Shown piece by piece: positions 45,598 to 55,334 of a stretch of 64,000 bases of DNA. Under the pieces are notes generated by a model. It was not told the origin of the DNA, did not search any database, and saw nothing but the letters and a program-made list of their open reading frames with translations. Every line of letters starts with the position of its first letter. Position 1 is the first letter of the stretch. The translations under genes were made by a program, and so were the position numbers. The DNA lies in the NCBI RefSeq assembly GCF_037126465.1, contig NC_088201.1:2919001-2983000 (forward strand), given 5' to 3'. This DNA comes from Ornithodoros turicata (lineage: Eukaryota > Arthropoda > Arachnida > Ixodida > Argasidae).

Positions 45598-47049
45598 CAG
45601 GGTGTCCCAGAAACGTATCATTGAATTATAATTTAAAAAAAAACTACACCACCTAGAATCATGCGGTCAACGGCATAGGTTTTTGCCAATAGGTTTTTTT
45701 GTCAATAGGTTTTTGCCACCTCCTGATGTGAATGTCGTGTAACCTAAGTTTAATTATGTATTTGGGAACTGAAGTCGGAAATTTGCCAAGTAAAGGTCAC
45801 TTTTTTACCTCACCAATGTGAAGAGCCTGTCTAATTTATTCAAATTAATGATAATTGACAGGAATATTCAGGAGCTATCCCATCAGAAAAAATAGCCGAA
45901 CATCATGCTCTGCGCGCATCAGGTAGCGCGCGACAAATTTTTCAGCGCAATTCTTGTCAGTCCGACGAAAGGAGGTAGGGAACCCAGCCCACACCTGCAT
46001 GGAACGTAGAAAAAGATAACACAGGTATGGCTTATCCCGTTCGACTTTCGCTGGGATTGCACTTTCCCTCTCCCAATTTCAGGAACTGTCACGTTTTCTA
46101 CTATCACTCTGTGGGCTGGGTTTCGAACCTCCTTTCTTCGGACTGAGAGCGATTGGGCTCAAAAAGTCGCCCCGCGTTATGGTTCGGTGCTATAGGTACA
46201 CTCTTAAAAATGAACTTCACCACATAGCACGCTCCTAGCCAACCATCACCTCAAATGATATCGTTATCTGCCCTGATTTGTTGAAAACGGGGGGCGTACG
46301 CCTTTTCTGTGACACTTATGCTGTTCATAATTGTCACGAAAAAGGCGTACGCCCCCCGTTTTCAACAAATCAGGGCAGATAACGATATCATTTGAGATGA
46401 TGGTTGGCTATGAGCGTGCTATGCAGTGAACTTCATTTCTGAGAGTGTACGAAAAGCATGGTGTTCGGCTATAGACCTGTTTCTCTGGGCTAGGTGGCGC
46501 GAGTGAGCAGCAACGTCAGCGCCCCAAATTATGCAACACGCGGTAGTTTAGCAGACGACGCGGCACTTTCAAATACACGGTCTCGAGTTGTTCGCACTTT
46601 TGAAGAAGCACCCCTTTTTCTGTGTATTTCTTACATGTTTTGTAGCTTTCACTGGCACCATACCGTTCGAAACACCATGCAAAACCCGCTAATGAAACGA
46701 CCGACTGTTGGGATCCGTGGCCGTTTGGGTCCGAAATGGCGCTGTGCAAACTTCACTGCAACAGCCCTACTTTTTCCAATGGGATAGCTCATGAATATCA
46801 CTGTCAATTATCATGAACTTAAGTGAATTCGGCACGCTCTTCGTATTGGTGGGGTAAGAAAATGACCTTTACTTGGCGAATTTTCGAGTTCAGATCGCAA
46901 ATATTTACATAATTAAACTTACGATACATGACATTCACATCAGGAGTTGGCAAAAATCTAGTAAGAACAAATACCGTTGACCGCATGATTCTAGGTGGCG
47001 TAGTTTTTTTTTTATTATAATTCAATGACACGTCTTCTGGGACACCCTG
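45598..47049. mobile_element. Fold-back DNA element with CAGGGTGTCCCA ends
   Basis: A 1,452-bp element. Ends CAGGGTGTCCCAGAA and TTCTGGGACACCCTG begin inverted arms of about 300 bp (shared blocks TCATTGAATTATAAT, ACCTAGAATCATGCGGTC, TGATGTGAATGTC). Flanked by TA on both sides. A second, inner fold-back (GAAAGGAGGT..ACCTCCTTTC) lies at about 45,955-46,150, and MITE A copy 14 follows it. No transposase is evident. Confidence 0.8.
46199..46447. mobile_element. MITE family A, copy 14
   Basis: A 249-bp palindrome flanked by TA on both sides. Paired variants in both arms: GGGGGGCGTACGCC / GGCGTACGCCCCCC and CAAATGAT / ATCATTTG. Confidence 0.9.
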
Positions 47050-47057
47050 TATGTATA

Positions 47058-48142
47058 CAGGGTGGTTCACGTAAGACTGAGCAGAATTTTTATTTAAAAA
47101 AAATATGAGAGCAGCATAGATGTTGTTTTTGTACTACGACCAGGCGGACATCCTCTGGAAGAGAATATATGTAACTACCAGATGACTAATTACCTGAAAT
47201 TTAAAAAAAATTTAACACGGAATTTAAAAAAATAATTACCTGAAATTTACTACTTCAATTTTTAATTAAGGAATTTCGGGCAAAAGCGAGATAGCAGATT
47301 GAGAGACTATCCTCGTTGAACACCTTTCCACGTTTAAAAAATTCCTGAAACACGCACGTGCGCTGAAATATCCATCCCCGAGTTCTGAATAGAATATTTA
47401 TTTCACTTGTCTACGAGTTCTTGTATGCAAATGAGCCGAAACCGAAAAAGGCGCGCCTGAGAAGCGCGTCACCCTCGCCAGCTGAGTGGCACCTACTCCA
47501 ATTATCTTCACCGCTCCAAATCACGTGGCCCTCTGACGTGAAGTGAGCGCTGTACTCCCCGCGTTGCCGGACACCGCAGTTTCGGTTTCGGCTCATTTGC
47601 ATATCAAAATTCGGGGATGGATATTTCAACGCACGTGCGGGTTTCAGGATTTGTTAAACTGAAATGGCTCGCAAGCAGGATAGCTCCTCGATCTGCCATC
47701 TCGCTTTTGCCCGAAATCCCCTAATTAAAAAGTTAATTAATTAATTTTAGTTAATTAGTCATCTCGTACACTCTTAAAAATGAACTTCACCACATAGCAC
47801 GCTCCTAGCCAACCATCACTCCGAATGACAACGTTCTCGCCCTAGATTTGTTGAAAACGGGAGGAGGAGCCTATTTTGTGCCGTGCATAATGTAACAAAA
47901 TAGGCTCCTCCTCTCGTTTTCAGCAAATCAGGGGCGAGAACGTTGTCATTCGGGATGATGGTTGGCTAGGAACGTGCTATGTGGTGAAGTTCATTTTTAA
48001 GAGTGTAGTTGCACAGTTTCTTCCAGAGGATGTCCGCCTGGCCGTAGAACTCAACTACAAAAACACCATCGATGCTGCTCTCGTAGGTTTTTTTTTTTTT
48101 TTAAATAAAAATTCTGGTCAGTCTTATACATGAAGCAACCTG
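47058..48142. mobile_element. Fold-back DNA element with CAGGGTGGTTCAC ends
   Basis: Ends CAGGGTGGTTCACGTAAGAC and GTCTTATACATGAAGCAACCTG begin long arms sharing AGAATTTTTATTTAAA and GGCGGACATCCTCTGGAAG. MITE C copy 5 lies inside. The element directly abuts the previous one, with 8 bp between them. Confidence 0.7.
47769..48005. mobile_element. MITE family C, copy 5
   Basis: A 237-bp palindrome flanked by TA on both sides; GGAGGAGCC core variant in both arms. Confidence 0.9.
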
Positions 48143-48164
48143 CATATATATATGTGGTGTATAT

Positions 48165-48543
48165 GTGGTTCCTGTAAAAGGCAATCCTCGAGTTGTTTCA
48201 AATTATCGACCCATCTCAATTACCAGCTGCAGCTGTAAATTATTGGAGCGCATAATTGCGTACATTATTCGATATTTTTTCGAGGTCTACATTCTCGAGC
48301 GCAACAAGGTTTTCGAAAGGGGCTTTCCAGGGAACTTGGGACTATCAGTACGTGACTTCGCGTATCAGACGACGGAGGCTATATCTATATATATACATAT
48401 ATTTTTGTAAGCTTTCGAAAAGGTAGTTGGTTCCAAATTGTTGCGAAACGTAGCAAAATCCAATCCGTCGATCCAGTCCGATCCGTCGTGGATCCAACGA
48501 ACAGAAAACGGTTTGTTTTAGTTTGACCAGGACTGGTTTTCAC
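48165..48543 (+). pseudogene. LINE reverse transcriptase fragment
   Basis: VSNYRPISITSCSCKLLERI, ILERNKVFERGFPGN and, after frameshifts, KAFEKVVGSKLLRNV match the order of early RT motifs in CR1/Jockey-type LINEs (NYRPISLTS..K..E..I, then Q/GFR, then KAFDKV). It lacks the YADD region and is cut off by the hAT-like element at 48,544. Confidence 0.7.
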
Positions 48544-50224
48544 TAGAGCCCTGCGCGGATTAGATTTTTGGCATCCGCATCCGACCCGCATCCGCAGCAT
48601 ACACAACCGTTTACATCCGCATCCGATCCGCTGAGCAAAACGCAACATCCGCATCCGATCCGCAAAATCCGCACGTTTCGAAGGACGCATGAAGACCGCC
48701 GTGAGATGTTGGTATAATTTAGGATGCCTCCATGCTGTCACGGAAGCAGTGTTGTACGTAGCGCCGTTACTAGTAGCGGCGCTACCGTATCCGTTACTTT
48801 TTTCGGTAGCGGAGTAGAGATCGCGCTACTTTTTTAAACTGGTAACGAAACAAGTACTTCCGCTACAAATTTGCGGTAGCGCAATCTTTGAGCGCTACCG
48901 CTACTTTCCGAGCTGGGGTTCGCGACAACACGACTTCGACCGATCATCAAACCTCCACTCTGCCTGCCTTCGATCAAGCTGCCCGATATCACAACTCATT
49001 CTGGGGAGAGCGGGCAAATAGCCGAAAGGAGGGCACAGAGGCCGTTATCTTACAAAGAGGATGTGTCATCCACGTGTTCCCTATTTGGGATGAACCTTCT
49101 TGATTGGTGCATTGTCGGAGTTGTCTGCAAACTGACGTCACTCCATTCTGGAGCCGTCCTCGCTAGCTATGAGTCATGACATTCCACGTGACATTGCACC
49201 ACGTGCGCTTAGGTGCTTGACAGTTGCCATTTCTTGTCCGCTGCAATGGAGGGACCATGGCCTGCTACAGTACAAAACAGTAGCGTGGTGTTCAGATGTC
49301 TACTATGCGCCTCGGTGGGAAAGCTTTATCTGTGCGTCAAGAAAGTCAACGTTCAATTTGAAAAGGCACACCATGGTATGTTTACCAACTTCTCGTTCCG
49401 GGCAATCCGAGTTCTTTTTGTGACAAAGCTGTTGAGCCTTTTATCGGTAGACTTGCTTTGTGCTTTATTTGCTTTAGAGGAAGAGAAAAAGATATGCAGG
49501 ATACCGAGTAGGCTTTAGTAAATCTGTAAAAAAACGGTTTTCAAAATTTTAGCCTTCAGGCAACCTACGTGTAACCTCCATTGGGCGTCGATTTATTATT
49601 TTGAGATATTGTTTCATTTTATTATTTATTATTTTAAGACGTTTGAGGTACGTCATCAACGATACTGTTTCTTTCTTTCCTAAAAAGTAGCGCATGAAGT
49701 ATCGCGTTACTATTTACGGGTAACGGAAGCGGTATTCCGCTACTTTTAGGTACGTGTAACGCTATCGGGATTTCGTTACTTTTTGCTCAGGTAGCGCGTG
49801 TCGGTATTGCGCTACCTTTTTCGGGTAGCGGGTACAACACTGCACGGAAGGACTCAGTCATGACGTCAAGCAAAGGTAAACCTTTCAACAAACGCGATAC
49901 GGAGAGACTTCTGGAACGCGTGGAACGCTACCTCGCCGGTGCTCGCGTGGTCCGAAACGCCAGAATGCCTCCTCTCCCGTCTTGACCGTCCATGGTCACA
50001 GGTGAACCGGAGCATGTGCTCGCTGTCACGCGAGCGCGTAATACAAATAAATTGCTGAGGAAAAAAATATGCAGTACGCGGTATATCCGCATCCGATCCG
50101 CTACCGACCCGCCGCCTTCGCATCCGCAGCCGATCCGCACACCGCAGAAAGTGCTACATTTTCATCCGAATCCGCAAGTACGTTGCGGATATCCGCTTCC
50201 ATCCCCGGATGGTGCAGGGCTCTA
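48544..50224. mobile_element. hAT-like element (TAGAGCCCTGC ends), host of a second hAT-like element
   Basis: Ends TAGAGCCCTGCGCGGAT and GCAGGGCTCTA with CATCCGCATCCG-rich subterminal repeats. Flanks GTTTTCAC and GTTTTGAC match at 7 of 8 positions. It is split by the element at 48,747-49,842 and was itself inserted in the LINE RT fragment. Confidence 0.8.
48747..49842. mobile_element. hAT-like element (CAGTGTTGTAC ends), nested
   Basis: A 1,096-bp element with inverted ends CAGTGTTGTAC and GTACAACACTG and GTAGCG/CGCTAC subterminal motifs. It has a perfect 8-bp duplication CACGGAAG at 48,739-48,746 and 49,843-49,850. No transposase was recognised. Confidence 0.9.
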
Positions 50225-50232
50225 GTTTTGAC

Positions 50233-50999
50233 TTTCCCCTTACCGCCCAGCCTTACGCTGAGTGCATTGCGCTAATTAAGCCGGAGGTGTTTTATGTCTC
50301 ACGCACACCTCGAGTCACAAGGACCTTGATAGAGCGTTTGCCGAGTATGACTACAAACCGCTTCCATTCTCCGAGAGAGGAGAAAAGCTATGCGGATATG
50401 TTACGCCCGGGAATCCCCGCCGAAGAACAATGGGCATTTCTTTGCTCACCTCCCCAACCCCCGGACAGGAATCACATTCTTTCCTAAGGTGTTTCCTAAG
50501 ACAGTTTATGGCGGAAGTGGTGGCCAAACAACCGTGTTCATCACCAAGGTCACCCTTAGCAACTTGTGCCATTCGTCCACAGCGTAGGGAACGTTTTAGG
50601 ATAACCAATTTCCGAGAAATCCTTCATAAATCCAAGTTTTGAAAGAGCTTTACGGAAATTGTGGAACAGACAACATTTCCTTGGGCCTGAGGAAGGTAAA
50701 AAATAAGGACGGATGGCACGAACGAAGTTGACTCGCAGACTCACAAACCAGCATATACCTCGTCATATATTCGTCATACCGTTGTCTCCGTGTCAACTTC
50801 GTTCTTGTACAATGAGAGAACTGATGTTCTGAGGCTGGAACAACACAGAAAGGACAAATACATACAGAGCCTCAAAAGCATCATTTCGTCCTTGTCTCCG
50901 TCCTTTCCTCAGACGCAAGGAAATTTTGTCCTTTCCACGAAATCACCAGCTCGCTTTCCTCCTTCTGCTGTGTTCGCTATGGACCTTGGCGAAAAACTA
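50233..50999. other. Unassigned sequence with a SINE-associated arm
   Basis: Bases 50,811-50,872 carry one arm of the SINE-linked fold-back (GAGAGAACTGATGTTCTGAG and GGACAAATACATAC). The remainder is not recognised. Confidence 0.4.
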
Positions 51000-51344
51000 C
51001 ACTCTTAAAGGAGCTATGAACTGTACGAAGCGAGCCCGCCGACTGTGTCGGCTCCAAACGGCGATTTCAACGTGTTGTCTGTGTGACACCTTTTGTATAG
51101 GTGAATTTGATAGGTGCGTATCTTCAGCACATAGCATGCTCCTAGCCAACCATCTTCCTGAATGACAACGTTTTCGCCCATGATTTGTTGATAACGAGAG
51201 GCGGAGCCTATTATGTCTCTATTATGCGCGGCTACAAAATGGGCTACGCCTCCCGTTGTCAACAAATCAGAGACGAAAACGTTGTCATTCGGGATAATGG
51301 TTGGCTAGGAGCGTGCTACGTAGTGAAGTTCACCTTGATGAGCG
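51000..51344. mobile_element. MITE family C, copy 6, degenerate, with internal insertion
   Basis: Left terminus CACTCTTAAAG at 51,000 is followed by about 110 unrelated bases. The C-type arms then resume at GCACATAGCATGCTCC and continue to GATGAGCG at 51,344. TA flanks both outer ends. The arms are more diverged than in other C copies. Confidence 0.65.
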
Positions 51345-51759
51345 TAAAGCAGAACGTTCTGTGTACCTCCGCGTTGGCGTCTGATTGGGTGCTACAATTC
51401 TTCGGATGACGTAACGATGGATAGAGGTATCTGGACGGCGGTGCGTGTACTCGCCCGAATACGAAAAAGAGTGCGTTTTTCGATTAAAGCTGCACAAGTT
51501 ATGAAGGAGAAGAATTGAACAATAGATTGTATAGAATTATGAAGCGTAGAAGAATAATATTACATCTATTAAACCCGTAACTAAATACGTGCAGATAGGA
51601 GTTCTTACCTCCTTTAAAAACAAGGGTGCTTAAAAACGCAAGACACACCTCTCGATTGCCGGCATCAGCTTTCCGACGACATTCAACTATTGGAACACAC
51701 GTGCACTCTCTTGACATTCTCTCCTGTATTTTTTTCCTCATAGATACAACTCACGCGTG
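51345..51759. other. Unassigned sequence
   Basis: No gene or repeat terminus recognised. Confidence 0.3.
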
Positions 51760-51982
51760 CACTCTTAAAAAAAGGGTGTACTTTAACTCCTTTTTCTTGC
51801 CACATAATGTATCACTCCCTTTTGGAGAGTACCATTACCCTCCGGCAGGGAGTAAAGGAGTAATGTTACTCCCTTGTTGGAGCGAGGAGACTCCTTTTTG
51901 AGAGTAATTGTACTCTCCAAAAGGGAATCATATATGTGGCAAGAAAAAAGGAATTAAAGTACACCCTTTTATTTTAAGAGTG
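51760..51982. mobile_element. Fold-back MITE family E
   Basis: CACTCTTAAAAAAAGGGTG..CACCCTTTTATTTTAAGAGTG, 223 bp, with arms rich in TTTAACTCC and GGAGTAA motifs. The bases around the ends read TGCA on both sides if counted into the terminus, so the duplication is ambiguous. Confidence 0.75.
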
Positions 51983-52629
51983 CATGACTAGCGGCGACGA
52001 GTCCAAACGAGCGTAGACTTGGGGGATTGACAGGTACTATCCTTTTTGCTCCTCCCAATATGTTTATCAATCAATCAATCATTCACTTTATTTTCCATCA
52101 TGTGATGAAAGGAGGACCGAGAAAAAGCTGTAATATTATTTATATATAATATATATTTATGTAAATATAATATTATTTATTAATACATTATTATGTTACA
52201 ATCATTATAGTTACGGGAGCAGGTACGTTGTCAACTCACGTGAAGTGACTTTTTTGTGTTTACTTCTAATCACTTCTGCGATGAAATAAATATTATTACA
52301 AACATTTTTACAATCGTCAGCACCATCGTCAACGTCATCCTCATCCAACGCACGAGACTCGGTCCGAAGGGACAAAATCACGAGGCCCGCGTAATCGATT
52401 CCTTCCGGAGACGTACGTCTCCCAGTGACATTGGGCTTTTGTTCGGCATTAAAGTCCACAACTACTTTACCCCGGGGCGAATCGCTACAATTTGTACGGA
52501 CCTAAATACTGGGCCGCCTCCAAAACAGCCGTTGAGAGCGACCCGTCTCTCTGCTCCGTTACTCTGTCTATGTATCGTCGAGACTTGATGAACTGTTGAG
52601 AGGCCCTCCAGCCACGAATGTCTCGTAGT
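51983..52629. other. Unassigned AT-rich sequence, possible LINE tail
   Basis: CAATCAATCAATCATTCAC at about 52,070 looks like the tail of a minus-strand retroposon. No coding part was identified. Confidence 0.3.
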
Positions 52630-53361
52630 CAGAGTTGTACGTAACCCGCTACTGGTAATCAATCACTTTTTTCAGTAATTTTTTAACGTAATCAATTAAT
52701 TTTGTGAGCAAGTAAATCTGATTACAATTTTCGGTAATCAATTACTGAGTAATCGATGACTGTTTTAGCCTTCTGTCAGCAATGGCAACCCTTTTCAGCA
52801 AACAAATCTGTTCTTCCGTTCCACCACGAGTTCGATTGAAGCAATGACGCAGAGGTCGTTGTGACGGCCGTCTCGTCCACACGTGTTCCATGCACACCAC
52901 AGTAATATGATAATCTCTTGCAACCGCGACCTACTGGAGCGACAGTAAAATAGGTGACTGTATTTATAAATTGTGCGGGCTGAACGTAACAATGGTAACC
53001 GAAAACGAAGCGGATGTTTCTATGTTGTTTTAAATGTGTATATAAATCTGTAATAAACGCGTATATGTGTTTTGTAAGTTTGCTTTCAAATGTATTTGTG
53101 AATTCCACTTATCATGTATATGTTGGTGTCTCCTATTAGAATTTGCAACAAGAGCTGCGTGGTTGCATTCACTGCAGGCATGTTGGCTTTGCTATGGCCC
53201 ACAATTTAAAAGTAACGGGCAAAGTAACGCGTTACATTTTTAATCGGTAACGTATTCCATTTTTGATGAAGTAATTTGTAACGGTAAAAAATTACTTTTT
53301 GCGCAGTAGTAACAGTAATTGTAATCAATTACTTTTTTTTCGAGTAACGTGTACAACTCTG
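52630..53361. mobile_element. hAT-like element (CAGAGTTGTACGTAAC ends)
   Basis: A 732-bp element with inverted ends CAGAGTTGTACGTAAC and GTAACGTGTACAACTCTG and GTAATCAATTAC motifs near both ends. The flanking octamers do not match clearly, so the superfamily rests on the ends only. Confidence 0.7.
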
Positions 53362-53969
53362 CCTTGGGTACCACGGCAGCCAACTCTGCATGCCGATCTT
53401 GTCTCTTTTATTCTATGCTTTCTTTTGTGCTATGTTTTCTTGTCTCTGTTAGCAACACTGTGGTGGTGCAGAAAGGACTGAGAGTTGAAAGATGGCCGTG
53501 TTGGTATATGGGTCCATGTTCCAGAGAGGGAAGAGAATAAAAAACAGCAGACGACAAGAGCAAGCTGTCGTCTGCTGTTTTTTTAATGCACTTCTTTGTT
53601 TCGCTCGTTTTTTTTAATGCTTTTTGGGATATGGAGCAGGAAGGACTAAAGTCCGCGTGGAGGGAGGAAAGCCTGACACACCCGAACTCGAGCGCACATA
53701 TACCTCTTTAGCACGAAACGTGGGGCAAATCCACTCGGTTCCATCTTGTTCGTTACGTAACGAACATCTCACTTGAATGGAGCACAAATTGCAGGCGGGT
53801 TTTCCCCCCAAGTTACCCAAGATCTCACGAGTGAGAAGACGGATGCTGCCACTCGCCGTCCATAAGCGTGCGTTGCAAAATGATATGCATCCTACCTGCA
53901 CTTTGAAAGGGGCAAGAAGTAATGAGAGGCGAATGCAATGTCAAGGTCGGCTTCTCGTCTTCTCAATGT
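53362..53969. other. Unassigned sequence
   Basis: Holds the hairpin at 53,541. A 95-codon open frame on the minus strand (53,614-53,901) contains the segment ACNLCSIQVRCSL; I do not recognise it. Confidence 0.3.
53541..53583. repeat. Perfect hairpin followed by a T-run
   Basis: Arms AACAGCAGACGACA and TGTCGTCTGCTGTT, with flanking A and T runs extending the pairing and a 9-base loop. In this eukaryotic setting a bacterial-type terminator is not expected. It may be a transposon end or a chance fold-back. Confidence 0.6.
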
Positions 53970-54490
53970 GGAAAGATGGCGCTGTCAGGGTAACTCATGG
54001 TCTGTAATGTTGTATGGAACTGTATTGGAAATGTTTTGGCATCGACCATAGAAAATGTACAACGTCGATTTATCAGAATTTTAGTTTGATAGATACCTCG
54101 GAAGACGATCTCTTTATGAGTGTAAAAGAATACTGAGTCAGTGCAATTTAGAAACGTTGGTTGCGAGACGCAAAAGTCGAGGCATTATATTTTCGTGCAA
54201 ATGCGTTCATGCCATTTTCGATAGCCAGTGTTTGATCGAATCAATTAGTTTTCATGCACCACTGAGAACTCTCCGCCAGTGTCGTGTTTCTAATGTTCCG
54301 AGATTTAGCTCACTGAGTCCACTAGGCCCGTGCGCAGCGTCTGCATAATAATGAAATTTGTGACATCCACGTTTTCGATTGTACAATGTTTTTGCTAATT
54401 CATGTTCCACTGTTTTGTACTAACCATTGTACCATATTAGAAGGCCATCGCGCCGTTTATGGACAAGCTAATAAAACTATAATAATAATA
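53970..54490 (+). mobile_element. LINE 3' fragment (Jockey-like), RT C-terminus and tail
   Basis: Decayed plus-strand frames spell LETLVARRKSRGIIF, CKCVHAIFDSQCLIESISFH and PLRTLRQCRV. This matches the C-terminal region of Jockey-type LINEs (LE-x-RR..D..F..K..G..D...L...I.F..P...LR). A short 3' UTR ends in AATAATAATAATAG. Several stops and frameshifts show it is dead. Confidence 0.65.
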
Positions 54491-55334
54491 ATAGTAATAG
54501 CGTAGAAAGACGGGGTAGATAGGAGGGTTTATCCTAGAAATGGGACGAATCCAGAATTTTGCGAATCCAAATCCAAATCCAGGGAAGGTTCTGCGAATCC
54601 ACGAATCTTGCGAATCTTTCGAATCCTTTCTCGAAAAAGAGTTAAAAAAGGCCAAGAAAAAAAAACTTCTACTGGAGAGTGTTTTGAAGCAGAATACGAT
54701 ATACATTTGTTTAATGAATAATAGTTGAGTTTCGGAAGAAAGTGTACCCATACAGTACTGTTCATAGACTACAAGAAATAGATGAAAGAGTGATATTAAA
54801 CGGCAGGAGCAACATATTTATTTACACATGGTAACGAGACTTTCGTGCACGAGACTGCACTTCTTCAGGTTACCGGTACGGACGTGTCTTCCCCCTCGCA
54901 TAGTGACCAACGCTTTGCACCAACATGGCGTCGGCGACAGGTTGACGACTGGACAACAACACAGCGCGGAGAGGGAGGTCGTTCAGCCGTGACGTCGCAT
55001 GACGCGGTTCAACTTAGGCTCCTCCTAATGGCCAAACTCTCTCTCTATAAACGGCTCTGGAGATTTTTAAGGAGCCTCCATGTGCAGCAACCCATGGAGG
55101 GTCCCTAGAGATTTTAGACAAACGTGGTCCCCAACAGTACCATACCTGACCGCGGTAATCAGGAAGGTCCAGGTTCACCCCTTCCCATTTCGGCCAATGC
55201 TATTTTTAGGATTAAGGGGCGAGGGGGTACCTGCCATTAGACGCAATGGGACTGTCGTGCGATGCCGTCTCGTTAGACGAAATGGGACTGCCAGCAGGTG
55301 GCGTTACTATTACTGATTGACGTCAGCAGGGGAT
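54491..55334. other. Sequence with GCGAATC subrepeats, otherwise unassigned
   Basis: Bases 54,540-54,640 repeat CGAATCC and AATCCAAATCC motifs, typical of hAT-like subterminal regions, but no terminus pair was found. No gene recognised. Confidence 0.35.

Noticed and set aside
53541..53583. Rho-independent terminator
   Set aside because: Hairpin plus T-run looks like one, but the window is eukaryotic and no bacterial-type gene precedes it.
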